Numbered from the stretch's first letter, positions 19,746-28,320 are shown. The stretch: DNA of 50,900 bases from Chryseobacterium gleum (GCA_945882095.1 CAMCWF010000017.1:1-50900); one strand, 5' to 3'. Notes: a model not told the origin generated them from the sequence alone. Numbers and translations: made by a program.

Positions 19746-19767
19746 ATCCCCAACTTTCGTTGAGGAT
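19746..19767 (-). terminator. Terminator of tRNA-Val
   Basis: On the minus strand ATCCTCAAC / GTTGGGGAT form a 9-bp stem with one G-U pair and a GAAA tetraloop, followed by TTGTTGTTTTAT. It starts 8 nt after the tRNA 3' end. Confidence 0.75.
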
Positions 19768-19775
19768 TTTCATAG

Positions 19776-19850
19776 TGGGAGTTGAGGGGTTCGAACCCCC
19801 GACCCTCTGCTTGTAAGGCAGATGCTCTGAACCAGCTGAGCTAAACTCCC
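19776..19850 (-). tRNA. tRNA-Val (anticodon UAC)
   Basis: 75 nt. Acceptor stem GGGAGTT / AACTCCC with discriminator A, D-arm TAGCTCAGCTGGTT, anticodon loop CTTACAA giving anticodon UAC (valine), T-arm GGGGGTTCGAACCCC. CCA is not encoded. A perfect TAnnTTTG box lies just upstream and a hairpin terminator just downstream, so it is a single-gene unit. Confidence 0.97.
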
Positions 19851-19862
19851 AAATTTGGAGTG

Positions 19863-19870
19863 CAAATATA
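19863..19870 (-). promoter_or_regulatory. -7 promoter box of tRNA-Val
   Basis: The minus strand reads TATATTTG, a perfect TAnnTTTG. It ends 13 nt before the tRNA 5' end, the same distance as the tmRNA box from its RNA, which supports both calls. Confidence 0.65.
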
Positions 19871-19903
19871 CAAGGTTTTTTTTATTTGAAAAGAACTTTG
19901 GAA

Positions 19904-20152
19904 TTATTGATGCCTAAGCTCTTCAATTTTTGCCAAAACATCGTCCAATCCTTCCTTGAATTTTTCGAAATCTTCCTTGTATAAGAAAATCTTGTGTTTC
20001 TGAAAATTGTCAAAACCATCTTCGCCGTAGGTTTTCTTACTCTCTGTTAATGTGATGAATAAATCATTCCCCTTGGTTGATTTAATGTCGAAAAAGTAAG
20101 TCCGTTTACCAGCACGTACAACTTTTGAATAAATTTCATTTTGATCGCTCAT
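19904..20152 (-). CDS. DUF3276 / PUR-family DNA/RNA-binding protein
   Basis: 82-residue protein beginning MSDQNEIYSKVVRAGKRTYF. It matches the small Bacteroidota DUF3276 family, which is related to the PUR-alpha nucleic-acid-binding fold (single PUR repeat, presumed dimer). The pattern of aromatic and basic residues (RTYFFDIK, KGNDLFITLTESKK) and the C-terminal helix FEKFKEGLDDVLAKIEEL fit this fold. A longer frame starting at 20203 exists, but that start lies inside the promoter, so the internal ATG at 20152 is chosen. It is divergently transcribed from the MltF-like gene. The cellular target is not known from sequence. Confidence 0.88.
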   Translation of the reverse strand: MSDQNEIYSKVVRAGKRTYFFDIKSTKGNDLFITLTESKKTYGEDGFDNFQKHKIFLYKEDFEKFKEGLDDVLAKIEELRHQ

Positions 20153-20174
20153 AAACACAAAAATTATTGAATTC

Positions 20175-20205
20175 AAATATGACAATATAATTTTGATTTT
20201 CAAAG
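20175..20205 (-). promoter_or_regulatory. Complete -33/-7 promoter of the DUF3276 gene
   Basis: On the minus strand a TTTG (20202-20205) is followed by exactly 19 nt and then CATATTTG (20175-20182). This is the Bacteroidota sigma layout TTTG-N19-TAnnTTTG with one mismatch in the -7 box. Predicted start of transcription is near 20171, leaving a leader of about 19 nt. Confidence 0.7.
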
Positions 20206-20256
20206 TTTTGGATTTTATACTTTTAATAATCAGTCAATTCACCGATATTTGTTTCG

Positions 20257-21456
20257 ATGAGGGTACGTGTTTTTGTCGCCATTACAATATTACTTGCGAT
20301 TAGCCTTGCATGTAATGATTCACCCAAAAAAGTACGTTCGGGAAAAACCCTGGCTCCAACAGCCCCCATTCAAATTACTTTTTTAAGTTACTCGGACTCA
20401 CTCTTTTTATTAAAAAAAGAAGATGGGTTTACCGGATTCGGTTACCGAATTCTCTCGGAGTTCGCAGCCTCTTATAAATTGAAATTAATTGTTCGAATGT
20501 GTGCTACCGAAGCGGAGGTATATGAAAAGATGCGGAAGGGAGAAGGAGACCTCTGCATCACACGAAGAATGGTTTATGAAACAGCCAACCCAAACTTCTT
20601 TCATTCATCTGCCATTGTAAGCAGGGTTGACACGACATTTTTTAAGAGCAACTTTGGTTCAAGTGACTTGATTTATTCAAATTCATCTTTTTACCGAAAT
20701 CAGATTGGTTTAAAAATCATCGATTCCTTACAACATTCATCCCACAAGAAAAAACGGGTTATGAAGACCAATGCTTGCTTTTCCATCGCCAAAAAGGAAA
20801 TAATACTGAAGCATATGCTGGATTCTTTTCTCAATATTTACCTTAAATCAGATGCCTACCTCAAGCTGCAAAGACATTGGTTTGAAGAGAGGAAGCTTGT
20901 GAAGTTATTCCGCTTTAAAATCCCTCCAATGAAAAACGGGATGATTTCACCTTACGACCCTTTGTTTAAAAAAGTGGCCCAGGCCTATGGTTGGGATTGG
21001 CGATTGTTGGCAGCCGTTTGTTTCAAGGAGTCTCGTTTTAATCCAAACGCATTGGGAAGTGGAGGCGCATTTGGAATGATGCAATTCATGCCGAGAACAG
21101 GGAGAAGTTATGGCGTTCATCGACAATCTCCTCCTGAGGTGCAAGTTGCAGCGGGTATGAAACTGTTACATAAAATGAATCTTGGTTGGAGTGGCATCCC
21201 AGACATCGAGCAACGAACAAAATTTACTTTGGCCTCATACAACGCTGGAAAAGGCCACATCCTTGATGCGCAAAGGTTAGCTGCAAAACATGGTTACAAT
21301 CCTATGATTTGGGATGGACACGTTCAGTTGATGGTTGCCAATCTTTCTTCCCCCACATATTACAATGACCCGCTTGTGAAATCAGGCGCCTATCGAGGAC
21401 ATGCAGACAGCTATGCCAATATAGTTTACCAGATCTACCAAAGTTGGAAGAAATAA
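20257..21456 (+). CDS. MltF-like membrane-bound lytic murein transglycosylase (lipoprotein)
   Basis: 399 residues. N-terminal lipoprotein signal with lipobox SLAC (Cys19). Next comes a periplasmic solute-binding-protein-like domain (about 35-215), then a C-terminal SLT/lysozyme-like domain (about 235-395). The SLT domain carries the catalytic glutamate in FKESRFNP, then GGAFGMMQFMPRT and LASYNAGKGH. It should cleave the glycan backbone of peptidoglycan, forming 1,6-anhydro-muropeptides, from the periplasmic face of a membrane. The binding domain is clearly shorter than in E. coli MltF (full protein about 518 residues). A near-consensus box GATATTTG lies at 20244-20251, five bases before the ATG. 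The end overlaps miaA by 13 bp. Confidence 0.88.
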   Translation: MRVRVFVAITILLAISLACNDSPKKVRSGKTLAPTAPIQITFLSYSDSLFLLKKEDGFTGFGYRILSEFAASYKLKLIVRMCATEAEVYEKMRKGEGDLCITRRMVYETANPNFFHSSAIVSRVDTTFFKSNFGSSDLIYSNSSFYRNQIGLKIIDSLQHSSHKKKRVMKTNACFSIAKKEIILKHMLDSFLNIYLKSDAYLKLQRHWFEERKLVKLFRFKIPPMKNGMISPYDPLFKKVAQAYGWDWRLLAAVCFKESRFNPNALGSGGAFGMMQFMPRTGRSYGVHRQSPPEVQVAAGMKLLHKMNLGWSGIPDIEQRTKFTLASYNAGKGHILDAQRLAAKHGYNPMIWDGHVQLMVANLSSPTYYNDPLVKSGAYRGHADSYANIVYQIYQSWKK

Positions 21457-22376
21457 ATAAAAAACTACTCATTGTCATTCAAGGTCCTACCGCGTCTGGT
21501 AAAACAGGACTTTCCGTGGAATTGGCCAAACATTTAAATACAGATGTTATTTCTGCTGATTCCCGTCAATTTTACAAAGAGATGTCTATAGGAACAGCAA
21601 AGCCTTCCGCAGATGAGATGCGCGGGGTTCCTCACCATTTTATAGATTTCACTTCCCTTAAGAACCCAATCAATGTGTCACAATACGCAGAAATGTGCAG
21701 TCATCAAATACAAGCTGTTTTTGGAACCAAGAATTACTTGGTAATGAGTGGAGGTTCTGGTCAATTTATAGATGCGGTGATCAATGGTTTGGATGAGATA
21801 CCTGTTTATCCTTCAATACAAAATCAACTTCAATCTTTTTTAACACTAAATGGGTTTGAAGCGTTGCGGGAGGATTTTTCAAGGTTGGACCCAATGGGTT
21901 TTGAGCGTACGGACAATCGTAATCCACGTCGGGTGCTTAGGGCGATGGAAGTTTTTATGGGTTCAGGTAAATCCATTGTTGAATTCCAGAAATCACCAAG
22001 GACAAATCACCGGTTTACGGCTGTGCGTTTTTCAATTGAATGGGAACGCGAAGATTTATACAATCGCATCAATCAACGTGTAGATGAAATGATTTCCATG
22101 GGATTAGAACAAGAAGTATTTTCCTTGCTTTCCCAAAAAGACAGCGCTGTGTTTAATACCGTGGGTTACAAAGAATGGATTCCCTACTTCGAGGGTGTCG
22201 CTAACAAAGAAGAAGTTATTTCCAGAATAAAACAGTACACGCGGAACTATGCAAAACGACAAACCACTTGGCTTAATAAATATCCTGACTTACAACCACT
22301 TAACCCTTATGCGAGCAAAAGTCTTTGTGAACAATTGTTAAAATATATAGGATTAGACAACGTATGGCGGGTATAA
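21444..22376 (+). CDS. miaA: tRNA dimethylallyltransferase
   Basis: Transfers dimethylallyl to N6 of A37 in tRNAs reading UNN codons. 310 residues, normal length. P-loop GPTASGKT at 14-21; ISADSRQFYKEMSIGTAKP with the family's substrate aspartate; GGSGQFIDA; and RRVLRAMEVF, all typical of MiaA. The start codon is TTG at 21444, inside the last codons of the preceding gene. No ATG or GTG precedes the P-loop in this frame, so the TTG start is well supported. Translation is probably coupled to the transglycosylase gene. Confidence 0.95.
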   Translation: MEEINKKLLIVIQGPTASGKTGLSVELAKHLNTDVISADSRQFYKEMSIGTAKPSADEMRGVPHHFIDFTSLKNPINVSQYAEMCSHQIQAVFGTKNYLVMSGGSGQFIDAVINGLDEIPVYPSIQNQLQSFLTLNGFEALREDFSRLDPMGFERTDNRNPRRVLRAMEVFMGSGKSIVEFQKSPRTNHRFTAVRFSIEWEREDLYNRINQRVDEMISMGLEQEVFSLLSQKDSAVFNTVGYKEWIPYFEGVANKEEVISRIKQYTRNYAKRQTTWLNKYPDLQPLNPYASKSLCEQLLKYIGLDNVWRV

Positions 22377-22492
22377 AAGGTCATCTAAATTCGTATTATT
22401 GTGCACTTGTAAATTTTCCAAGGTTAAAAATTTGTTAAAGTGAAAGTGTCAACAGAAAAAAGTATCAATTTTAAGCCACAAATAAAGTAAAC

Positions 22493-24049
22493 ATGAAAAA
22501 GCTAATTCTACTCGTTTCAATTGTTTTTGCATTTTCAAATGTAAATGCTCAAAAAATCAGGTTAAAAGTCACTGGGGAGAAAGACACCATTGTTCACCTA
22601 ATCAAGTATTTTGGAAAAGGTCTTTATTATGCCGACACAGCCGTAATGAAAGGCGGTGAAGTTGTTTTCAACGGAGCCAAACAAAAAGCCGGAATTTTAG
22701 GTTTGTTGTTACCCGGTCAAAAGTATTTCGAGTTTATTTACAACAATGAAGAAATCTGGATCGAGACTTCGGGTCCTGATTACACTAAAAATATGGTGGT
22801 AAAAAAATCAGAAGAAAATAAGGTATTTATTCCTTATGTAAATTACATCACCGAACAAAAGACAACGGCGGGTAAACTGGGTGAAGATCGCGCTAAATTG
22901 AAAAATACGGATCCTGAGTACAAAAAAATTGGTGAACAAATCGACGTGATAAACAAAGCGGTTGTAGCTTACCAGAAAGACGTCATCGCCAAAAATCCAG
23001 ACAAATTGGTAGGCAAAATTGTTAAGATGTCACTTGATATTGAAATACCAGAGGCACCCAAAGACGCTAAAGGAAAAATCATCGATTCATCTTTTCAATT
23101 CAATTACTTTAGAAATCATTATTGGGATAACTTGGATTTAATGGACGAACGCTTGGTTAACAATCCTATTTTTCATAACAAACTCGAATATTTCTTTGGC
23201 AAAAACATGATGATTCAACATTGGGATACCGTGATTTTTCATGCTTTCCAATTTTGTGATCGTTTAGACCCGAAATCCAGAACTTTCGAATATTGTGTGG
23301 GTTGGATTACACAATCCTTCGGAAAAAGCCAGCAAATGGGAATGGATAAAGTATACCACCATATGCTTCAGCGCTATTATTGTTCCAAAAACGCCGAAGG
23401 AAAACACCCCTCTTTTTGGGTTGATGAGAGCAAATACGAAGAATTATGCAAAGATTTAGATGTGAAACTTTCCCTCTGTATCGGTGAGAAAGCACCCAAT
23501 TTAATTCTTAAGGATACTTCGGATACGAAATGGGTTAATTTACATGATTTGAAAGCTGAATACACCATCCTATATTTTTGGGATCCAGAGTGCGGCCACT
23601 GTAAAACCATCACCCCAAAACTTGCCAAACTTTACACCGAAAAGATGAAAGCAAGAAACGTCGAAGTGTATGCCGTAGGGAAAGCCATCGGGAAAGATTT
23701 CGAATCCTGGAAAAAATTCATCCGTGACAACAAACTCAACTTTTTAAATGTCGCGGTTACCGATAAGTTATACCAATTGGCAAAAGACAAACCAGAATCC
23801 CTTGTACCATTATACCCGGGTGACAAAGACAAGCCAACCACCCTTGAATCTTTGAACTACCAAACTACCTATGATATCTTTTCAACGCCTAAAGTTTTTG
23901 TTTTAGACAAAGACAAGAAAATCATTGCCAAAAGCCTATCTATGTCACAGATTGAGGATTTGTTGGACAACTTGCAAAACAAAAAGGATGCACCTAAAAT
24001 CATAGAGGCGGATGCAAAAGAAGACGCTCAAATGCAGAAAAAGGAGTAA
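22493..24049 (+). CDS. Secreted TlpA-like thioredoxin-family protein with DUF4369/DUF5106-type N-terminus
   Basis: 518 residues with signal peptide (about 1-19, NVNAQ). The N-terminal 100 residues look like a DUF4369-type beta domain. A helical middle part (about 110-335, DUF5106-like) follows. The C-terminal thioredoxin-like domain (about 340-500) carries the redox motif CGHC in the context FWDPECGHCKT (about residues 365-370). Such proteins act as periplasmic disulfide reductases or isomerases in Bacteroidota. The C-terminal tail is charged (KKDAPK...QMQKKE). 116 bp separate it from miaA, and nrnA starts 8 bp after its stop, so it probably heads or belongs to the nrnA-gldI transcript. The physiological partner is unknown. 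Confidence 0.85.
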   Translation: MKKLILLVSIVFAFSNVNAQKIRLKVTGEKDTIVHLIKYFGKGLYYADTAVMKGGEVVFNGAKQKAGILGLLLPGQKYFEFIYNNEEIWIETSGPDYTKNMVVKKSEENKVFIPYVNYITEQKTTAGKLGEDRAKLKNTDPEYKKIGEQIDVINKAVVAYQKDVIAKNPDKLVGKIVKMSLDIEIPEAPKDAKGKIIDSSFQFNYFRNHYWDNLDLMDERLVNNPIFHNKLEYFFGKNMMIQHWDTVIFHAFQFCDRLDPKSRTFEYCVGWITQSFGKSQQMGMDKVYHHMLQRYYCSKNAEGKHPSFWVDESKYEELCKDLDVKLSLCIGEKAPNLILKDTSDTKWVNLHDLKAEYTILYFWDPECGHCKTITPKLAKLYTEKMKARNVEVYAVGKAIGKDFESWKKFIRDNKLNFLNVAVTDKLYQLAKDKPESLVPLYPGDKDKPTTLESLNYQTTYDIFSTPKVFVLDKDKKIIAKSLSMSQIEDLLDNLQNKKDAPKIIEADAKEDAQMQKKE

Positions 24050-24057
24050 TTTCGAGC

Positions 24058-25059
24058 ATGCAGATTGAAATCGAAGAACTCAAGGCCTTACTTTCGCCAG
24101 ATAAAAAGTATTTAATTGTTTCTCATAAATCACCCGATGGAGATGCCGTAGGTAGCGCTGTCGGGTGGTTTCATTTTCTAAAAACCTTTTCGAAGCACGT
24201 ACAGATTGTACTTCCTGACCCACCTTCGGATTCGCTTTCGTCCTTTTTAATGGGAAGTGATTGTTGTTTTTTCAATGTCTCTCCCATACCCTCCAAAGAA
24301 TATTTCTCTCAAGCCGAGGTTTTGTTTTGCTTGGATTTTAATGGTCCATCAAGGGTAGGGAGTGAAATGGAATCATCCATAAAAGATTTTAAAGGGGTTT
24401 CGTGTATGATTGACCACCACCCTGAACCCGAATCCTTCACGAATGTCAGCTTATCAGATGTCCAAAACTCATCGACTTGTCAACTTTTGTTTGAATGCAT
24501 TCAGGAGATGGGGATGGGTGATCGTATAACCGTGGATTGTGCAAAAGCATTGTACTTAGGCATTATGACCGATACGGGCTCATTTCGCTTTCCTTCGGTA
24601 ACCGCCAAGACCCATTTGGCACTGGCGTTTCTGCTCGAAAAAGGCTTGCGTGCCTCCGATGTTCATGAACAGCTTTCCGATAACAATCGCCTCGACCAAC
24701 TCAAACTACGGGGATACGCTACGTATGAAAAGATTTCGATGCATTCAAAGTACCCATTTGGATTAATCACGTTGAGTAAGGCTGAATTGGATCGATTCAA
24801 TTACCAACCAGGAGATACAGATGGTTTGGTAAATGCAATCCTTTCCATCAAAGGCATAAAAATGGCCATTTTACTACAAGAAAAATCTGACGGCGTTAAA
24901 ATCTCATTTCGTTCAAAAGGCGAGATTGAAATCAACCAATTTGCTAAAAAACACTTCAACGGTGGGGGACATAAGTATGCCTCCGGGGGAATCAGTTATG
25001 ACAGCATTCAAGAAACGGTACGTAAAATCAACAACCACATATCGGAAGTATTTGCATGA
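24058..25059 (+). CDS. nrnA: DHH-family phosphoesterase, NrnA-like (oligoribonuclease / pAp phosphatase)
   Basis: 333 residues with a DHH domain (HKSPDGDAVGSA at about 23, LDFNGPSRVG, MIDHHPEPE, and GIMTDTGSFRF) and a C-terminal DHHA1 domain with GGGHKYASGG. In characterised homologues the enzyme degrades 2-5 nt RNA oligomers and dephosphorylates 3'-phosphoadenosine 5'-phosphate, using Mn ions held by the DHH aspartates and histidines. It overlaps gldI by an ATGA junction, so the two are translationally coupled. The same gene order is common in gliding Bacteroidota. Confidence 0.92.
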   Translation: MQIEIEELKALLSPDKKYLIVSHKSPDGDAVGSAVGWFHFLKTFSKHVQIVLPDPPSDSLSSFLMGSDCCFFNVSPIPSKEYFSQAEVLFCLDFNGPSRVGSEMESSIKDFKGVSCMIDHHPEPESFTNVSLSDVQNSSTCQLLFECIQEMGMGDRITVDCAKALYLGIMTDTGSFRFPSVTAKTHLALAFLLEKGLRASDVHEQLSDNNRLDQLKLRGYATYEKISMHSKYPFGLITLSKAELDRFNYQPGDTDGLVNAILSIKGIKMAILLQEKSDGVKISFRSKGEIEINQFAKKHFNGGGHKYASGGISYDSIQETVRKINNHISEVFA

Positions 25060-25580
25060 GAAAAGCGCTAAATTTCTTTGTATTATCGCTTGTTTTGATG
25101 TCTTGTGATGAGGAGCCAAAACCAACGAAACCTGCCAAAGAATGGTCAGAAGCACATTCCGTTTCTTACAACCAAGAGGTCAATGAGCGCGAACAAATTC
25201 AAATAGGACTGTTTCTTACACACCACCCAAGCTATAAGCCCATTGTTACAGAATCAGGACTCAGGTACTTCATTTATCAAAAAGGAAAGTCCAGCGAACC
25301 CCTTGCCCAAGCGGGTCAAACGGCTTCAATCGTTACCACCATATCCTTGTTGGATGGGACAGAATGCTATAAAACAGAGGATGGGTACATTGAAGAAATC
25401 ATTATCGACCGAAACGACCAAGAATCCGGATTGAATGAGGGACTTAAATACATGAAAGTGGGGGACAAAGCAAAATTGATTTTGCCCAGTCACCTCGCAC
25501 ATGGTTTGGTTGGAGACCGAGAGAAAATACCTCCTTTGGCTATTTTGGTACTTGATGTTGAATTGGTAGCTTTGAAATAA
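25056..25580 (+). CDS. gldI: GldI-like FKBP-type peptidyl-prolyl isomerase lipoprotein
   Basis: 174 residues. Lipoprotein signal with lipobox LMSC (Cys17), followed at once by Asp-Glu-Glu, which resembles the acidic lipoprotein export signal of Bacteroidota and could mean surface exposure. The C-terminal FKBP domain (about 65-174) has GLRYFIYQKG, GLNEGLKYMKVGDKAKLILPSHLAHG and IPPLAILVLDVEL motifs. The fold is complete, although some substrate-pocket aromatic residues of classical FKBPs are not obvious. Size, lipidation and position after nrnA match GldI, a gliding/T9SS-associated isomerase needed in Flavobacterium. The name is inferred from family and context; gliding itself is not shown here. 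Confidence 0.72.
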   Translation: MRKALNFFVLSLVLMSCDEEPKPTKPAKEWSEAHSVSYNQEVNEREQIQIGLFLTHHPSYKPIVTESGLRYFIYQKGKSSEPLAQAGQTASIVTTISLLDGTECYKTEDGYIEEIIIDRNDQESGLNEGLKYMKVGDKAKLILPSHLAHGLVGDREKIPPLAILVLDVELVALK

Positions 25581-25588
25581 TTAAAACC

Positions 25589-26479
25589 ATGCGTTACATA
25601 CTTATCTTTTTTCTTGGCTTAACGCTTTTATCTTGCAATAACACCAAGGGTAAAAAGAGCGTAAGCGTCAAAAAACAAATTGCTTCAACCTCTCAAAACA
25701 ACCAAAAAGGGGTAGGGTTAGATTCAACTCAATTTTCAAAAAACAACCTCCGTAGTTTTGAAAAAGGAAAGGTACTTACTTCAAAAATCACTGAAAATGG
25801 TTTGGTAATTAAATGGCTAAAACCCACCATCAAAAGCAATCCATTGCTTAAAACGGGCGAGGTGGTTCTCCTGGAATACAGAATGGCCTTACCTGACGGA
25901 AAAATAATCGATGGCAACAATCGATTGAACATGCCATTCATTCCTTACATGGTAGGTTATAACAACCAAACCAAGGGTTGGGATTTGGCCATGAATCATT
26001 TGAGGGTAGGCGATTTTGTAAAAGTTGAGATACCGGCAATGTATGCCTATGGCGAAAAAGGATTGAAAGGCATTATTCCGCCAAACACGAACAATTGGCT
26101 GTATATCAAAGTATTGGCAAAGGTATCTCCGGAACTGAATGAGAACGGAATTAAGGTTTGGACGTTTCAAAAAGGTATCTCATCTGCCTTGGATCTTTCA
26201 AAGGAAAAAGAGGTCAGTTACCATGCAATCGTGAGTTCCCAAAACAAAGCTTTGATCATGAATTCGTACAGAAATCGCATTGCATTGAAGTACATTCCAG
26301 GACAGAAAAACATTGTACCGGGTCTACGTAAGGTGTTAAATAATGCCAAAAAGGATCAAAAAATGTTCGTGCTAATTTCTCCTGAGCAAGCCTATGGCAA
26401 CAAAGGTTATGCGAACCTCATACAACCCAATGAAACCTTGTTTTTTAACCTAACCATTAAAGACGTTCGGGCTATTTAG
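25589..26479 (+). CDS. Double-domain FKBP-type peptidyl-prolyl isomerase lipoprotein
   Basis: 296 residues with lipobox LLSC (Cys16) and a Ser/Thr/Gln/Lys-rich linker to about residue 60. The first FKBP-like domain (about 65-175) has VLLEYRMALPDGKIIDG, GWDLAMNHLRVGDFVKVEIPAMYAYG and GIIPPNTNNWLYIKVLAKV. The second (about 180-296) is recognisable by IVPGLRKVLNNAKKDQKMFVLISPEQAYG but lacks several usual active-site residues. It probably acts as a periplasmic or outer-membrane folding factor. It starts 8 bp after the GldI-like gene; a TAGCTTTG box at 25567-25574 could be an internal promoter but also falls in codons of the previous gene. Confidence 0.85.
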   Translation: MRYILIFFLGLTLLSCNNTKGKKSVSVKKQIASTSQNNQKGVGLDSTQFSKNNLRSFEKGKVLTSKITENGLVIKWLKPTIKSNPLLKTGEVVLLEYRMALPDGKIIDGNNRLNMPFIPYMVGYNNQTKGWDLAMNHLRVGDFVKVEIPAMYAYGEKGLKGIIPPNTNNWLYIKVLAKVSPELNENGIKVWTFQKGISSALDLSKEKEVSYHAIVSSQNKALIMNSYRNRIALKYIPGQKNIVPGLRKVLNNAKKDQKMFVLISPEQAYGNKGYANLIQPNETLFFNLTIKDVRAI

Positions 26480-26489
26480 TCGGTTTGGT

Positions 26490-26497
26490 TATCTTTG
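26490..26497 (+). promoter_or_regulatory. -7 promoter box of the M23-bamD-recN operon
   Basis: TATCTTTG, a perfect TAnnTTTG, lies in the 25-bp gap after the FKBP gene and ends 7 nt before the ATG. A weak TTCG lies about 20 nt upstream. The predicted mRNA leader is only a few bases. Confidence 0.6.
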
Positions 26498-26504
26498 TAG
26501 GTAG

Positions 26505-27524
26505 ATGAAGCAAAAAATCATTTTCTTATCTCTTTTTCTAAATTCCGTTTTCCTGCAAGTTTTGGGACAACCTGGATTGGATACAGTGGATACGCAAGCG
26601 GGAAAATTGATTCTTCATTCCGACCAAACATGGAGCATTGTCAACGACGCTAATTTTGACGGCGTTTTAAATCCTAGAATTCACAAAATCGTTAACAGCT
26701 ACAGTCCGGCTTTCAAGCAAAGTTGGAATAACAATGTATGTTTTACAAGTAAAGGCAATGACTTAACCCACTTGAAAGACACCATTTGGCTTTGTTTAAA
26801 CGAGGCACGGGAAGATGCAAATGATTTTCATTTCCCATTGAAAAGAATTCAAGTAAACTCACATTATGGCCCAAGAGGAGGGAGGTATCACAATGGAACG
26901 GACTTGGACTTAGATGTCGGTGATACGGTTTATGCTACTTTTTCGGGAAAGATTCGATATGCAAAGTACAACGAAGGCGGTTTTGGGAACTTGGTTGTTA
27001 TTCGACATTACAATGGCCTTGAGACGTTCTATGCACACCTTAGCAAGTTTTTGGTAGCTCCCAATCAAAATGTACAATGTGGTGATCCAATCGCATTGGG
27101 AGGAAATACAGGTAGGTCCACGGGTCCCCATTTGCATTTCGAAGTTCGATTTTACGATGCATGCATTAATCCGGAAGAAATTATTGATTTTGGGAATAAA
27201 AAACTAAGGAAGGAGAACCTGTTTTTACACAAAGCATTGTTCCGTCCCGGCGCACAACCCACTGAGTTTATTGAAGTCTTACCTTCGGATCAAATCGCTG
27301 CGCAAACCGCAAACCTAAATCCCTCTACCGCAACCATGGTGGCCACCCCAATACCAAAGCCTGCCATACCAAAAGCGCAAAAAAAATACTACCAAATCAA
27401 AGCGGGGGATACCCTTACGCGCATAGCAGCCATGCATCACACAACGGTTTCCAGCGTTTGTGCTTTAAATAACATTTCTCCATCGACTACTTTGAAGATT
27501 GGACGAAGTTTAAGAATTAAATAA
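26505..27524 (+). CDS. Secreted M23-family peptidoglycan endopeptidase with LysM domain
   Basis: 339 residues, signal peptide about 1-21. The M23 (LytM/lysostaphin-type) domain (about 115-225) has the zinc ligands in HNGTDLD and HLHFE, plus FGNLVVIRHYNGLETFYAHLS and GNTGRSTGPHLHFE; the active site looks complete. A proline-rich linker (about 270-292) leads to one C-terminal LysM (YQIKAGDTLTRIAAMHHTTV...LKIGRSLRI), which binds peptidoglycan. It likely cleaves or remodels peptide cross-links in the periplasm, or activates amidases. It is the first gene of a seven-gene operon; bamD follows 3 bp later. Confidence 0.92.
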   Translation: MKQKIIFLSLFLNSVFLQVLGQPGLDTVDTQAGKLILHSDQTWSIVNDANFDGVLNPRIHKIVNSYSPAFKQSWNNNVCFTSKGNDLTHLKDTIWLCLNEAREDANDFHFPLKRIQVNSHYGPRGGRYHNGTDLDLDVGDTVYATFSGKIRYAKYNEGGFGNLVVIRHYNGLETFYAHLSKFLVAPNQNVQCGDPIALGGNTGRSTGPHLHFEVRFYDACINPEEIIDFGNKKLRKENLFLHKALFRPGAQPTEFIEVLPSDQIAAQTANLNPSTATMVATPIPKPAIPKAQKKYYQIKAGDTLTRIAAMHHTTVSSVCALNNISPSTTLKIGRSLRIK

Positions 27525-27527
27525 TAC

Positions 27528-28310
27528 ATGAAAACAACCAGCTTTATTTTACTCGTTTTGCTTTTTTGTGGATGCTCCTCATACAATGAAGTCTTAAAAG
27601 GGGATGACTTTAAAGCCAAATTCGCAATGGCAAACCAATGCTATGAAAAGGATGATTTTGACAGAAGCATTGTTTTGTACGAACAAGTTTTTCAAAATTC
27701 ACCCAAGTCCGTTGAAGGTGAGTTGTCGTATTTTAAACTTGCTAAAAGTTATTATGAAAACAACGACTATTACATGGCTGGCTATTTTTTCGGATCCTTC
27801 GCCGAACGCTATCCCTACAGCTTACGAACCGAAGAATCTTATTTCATGAGTGCGATGTGCAATGTGCAAAATTCGCCTAAGTGGTCATTGGATCAAGCCG
27901 AAACCTATTTGGCATTGAATTCAGTACAGGCTTTTATTGACAAGTATCCAAATTCACCTTTGGTAGATTCTTGCAACCAAATCATCGATGCACTTTCCTA
28001 TAAAATTGAATTTAAAGATTTTAACAAGGTGATGCTTTACGACAAGACTGAAAATTACAAAGCTGCCTTGTCCTACGCTGAGATTTTCACAGAGAAATAC
28101 CCATTGTCAAAACACATGGAGCAAAATAGATTCATTGCCGTCAAAAATTCATTTTACCTTGCTTTGAACAGCATCGAAAGTAAAAAAAGAGAACGGATAG
28201 AAGAAACTATTCAAAGATATCGTAACTTTGTGTTCGATTTTCCCAAATCTGAATCAACAAAGGAATTGGATGCCTTGTTGAAAGTATGGGAAAACGACTA
28301 CGAATTTTAA
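27528..28310 (+). CDS. bamD: Outer-membrane protein assembly factor BamD (lipoprotein)
   Basis: 260 residues, lipobox FCGC (Cys16) after a short hydrophobic signal. The rest is TPR-like: repeated helical hairpins with YEKDDFDRSIVLYEQVFQNSP, GELSYFKLAKSYYENNDYYMAGYFFGSFAERYP and ALNSVQAFIDKYPNSP, the hallmark of the BamD/YfiO family. It is part of the BAM machine that folds beta-barrel proteins in the outer membrane, attached by its lipid to the inner leaflet. Position before rpoZ and coaBC is the conserved Bacteroidota arrangement. Confidence 0.93.
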   Translation: MKTTSFILLVLLFCGCSSYNEVLKGDDFKAKFAMANQCYEKDDFDRSIVLYEQVFQNSPKSVEGELSYFKLAKSYYENNDYYMAGYFFGSFAERYPYSLRTEESYFMSAMCNVQNSPKWSLDQAETYLALNSVQAFIDKYPNSPLVDSCNQIIDALSYKIEFKDFNKVMLYDKTENYKAALSYAEIFTEKYPLSKHMEQNRFIAVKNSFYLALNSIESKKRERIEETIQRYRNFVFDFPKSESTKELDALLKVWENDYEF

Positions 28311-28320
28311 AGAAAAACAA

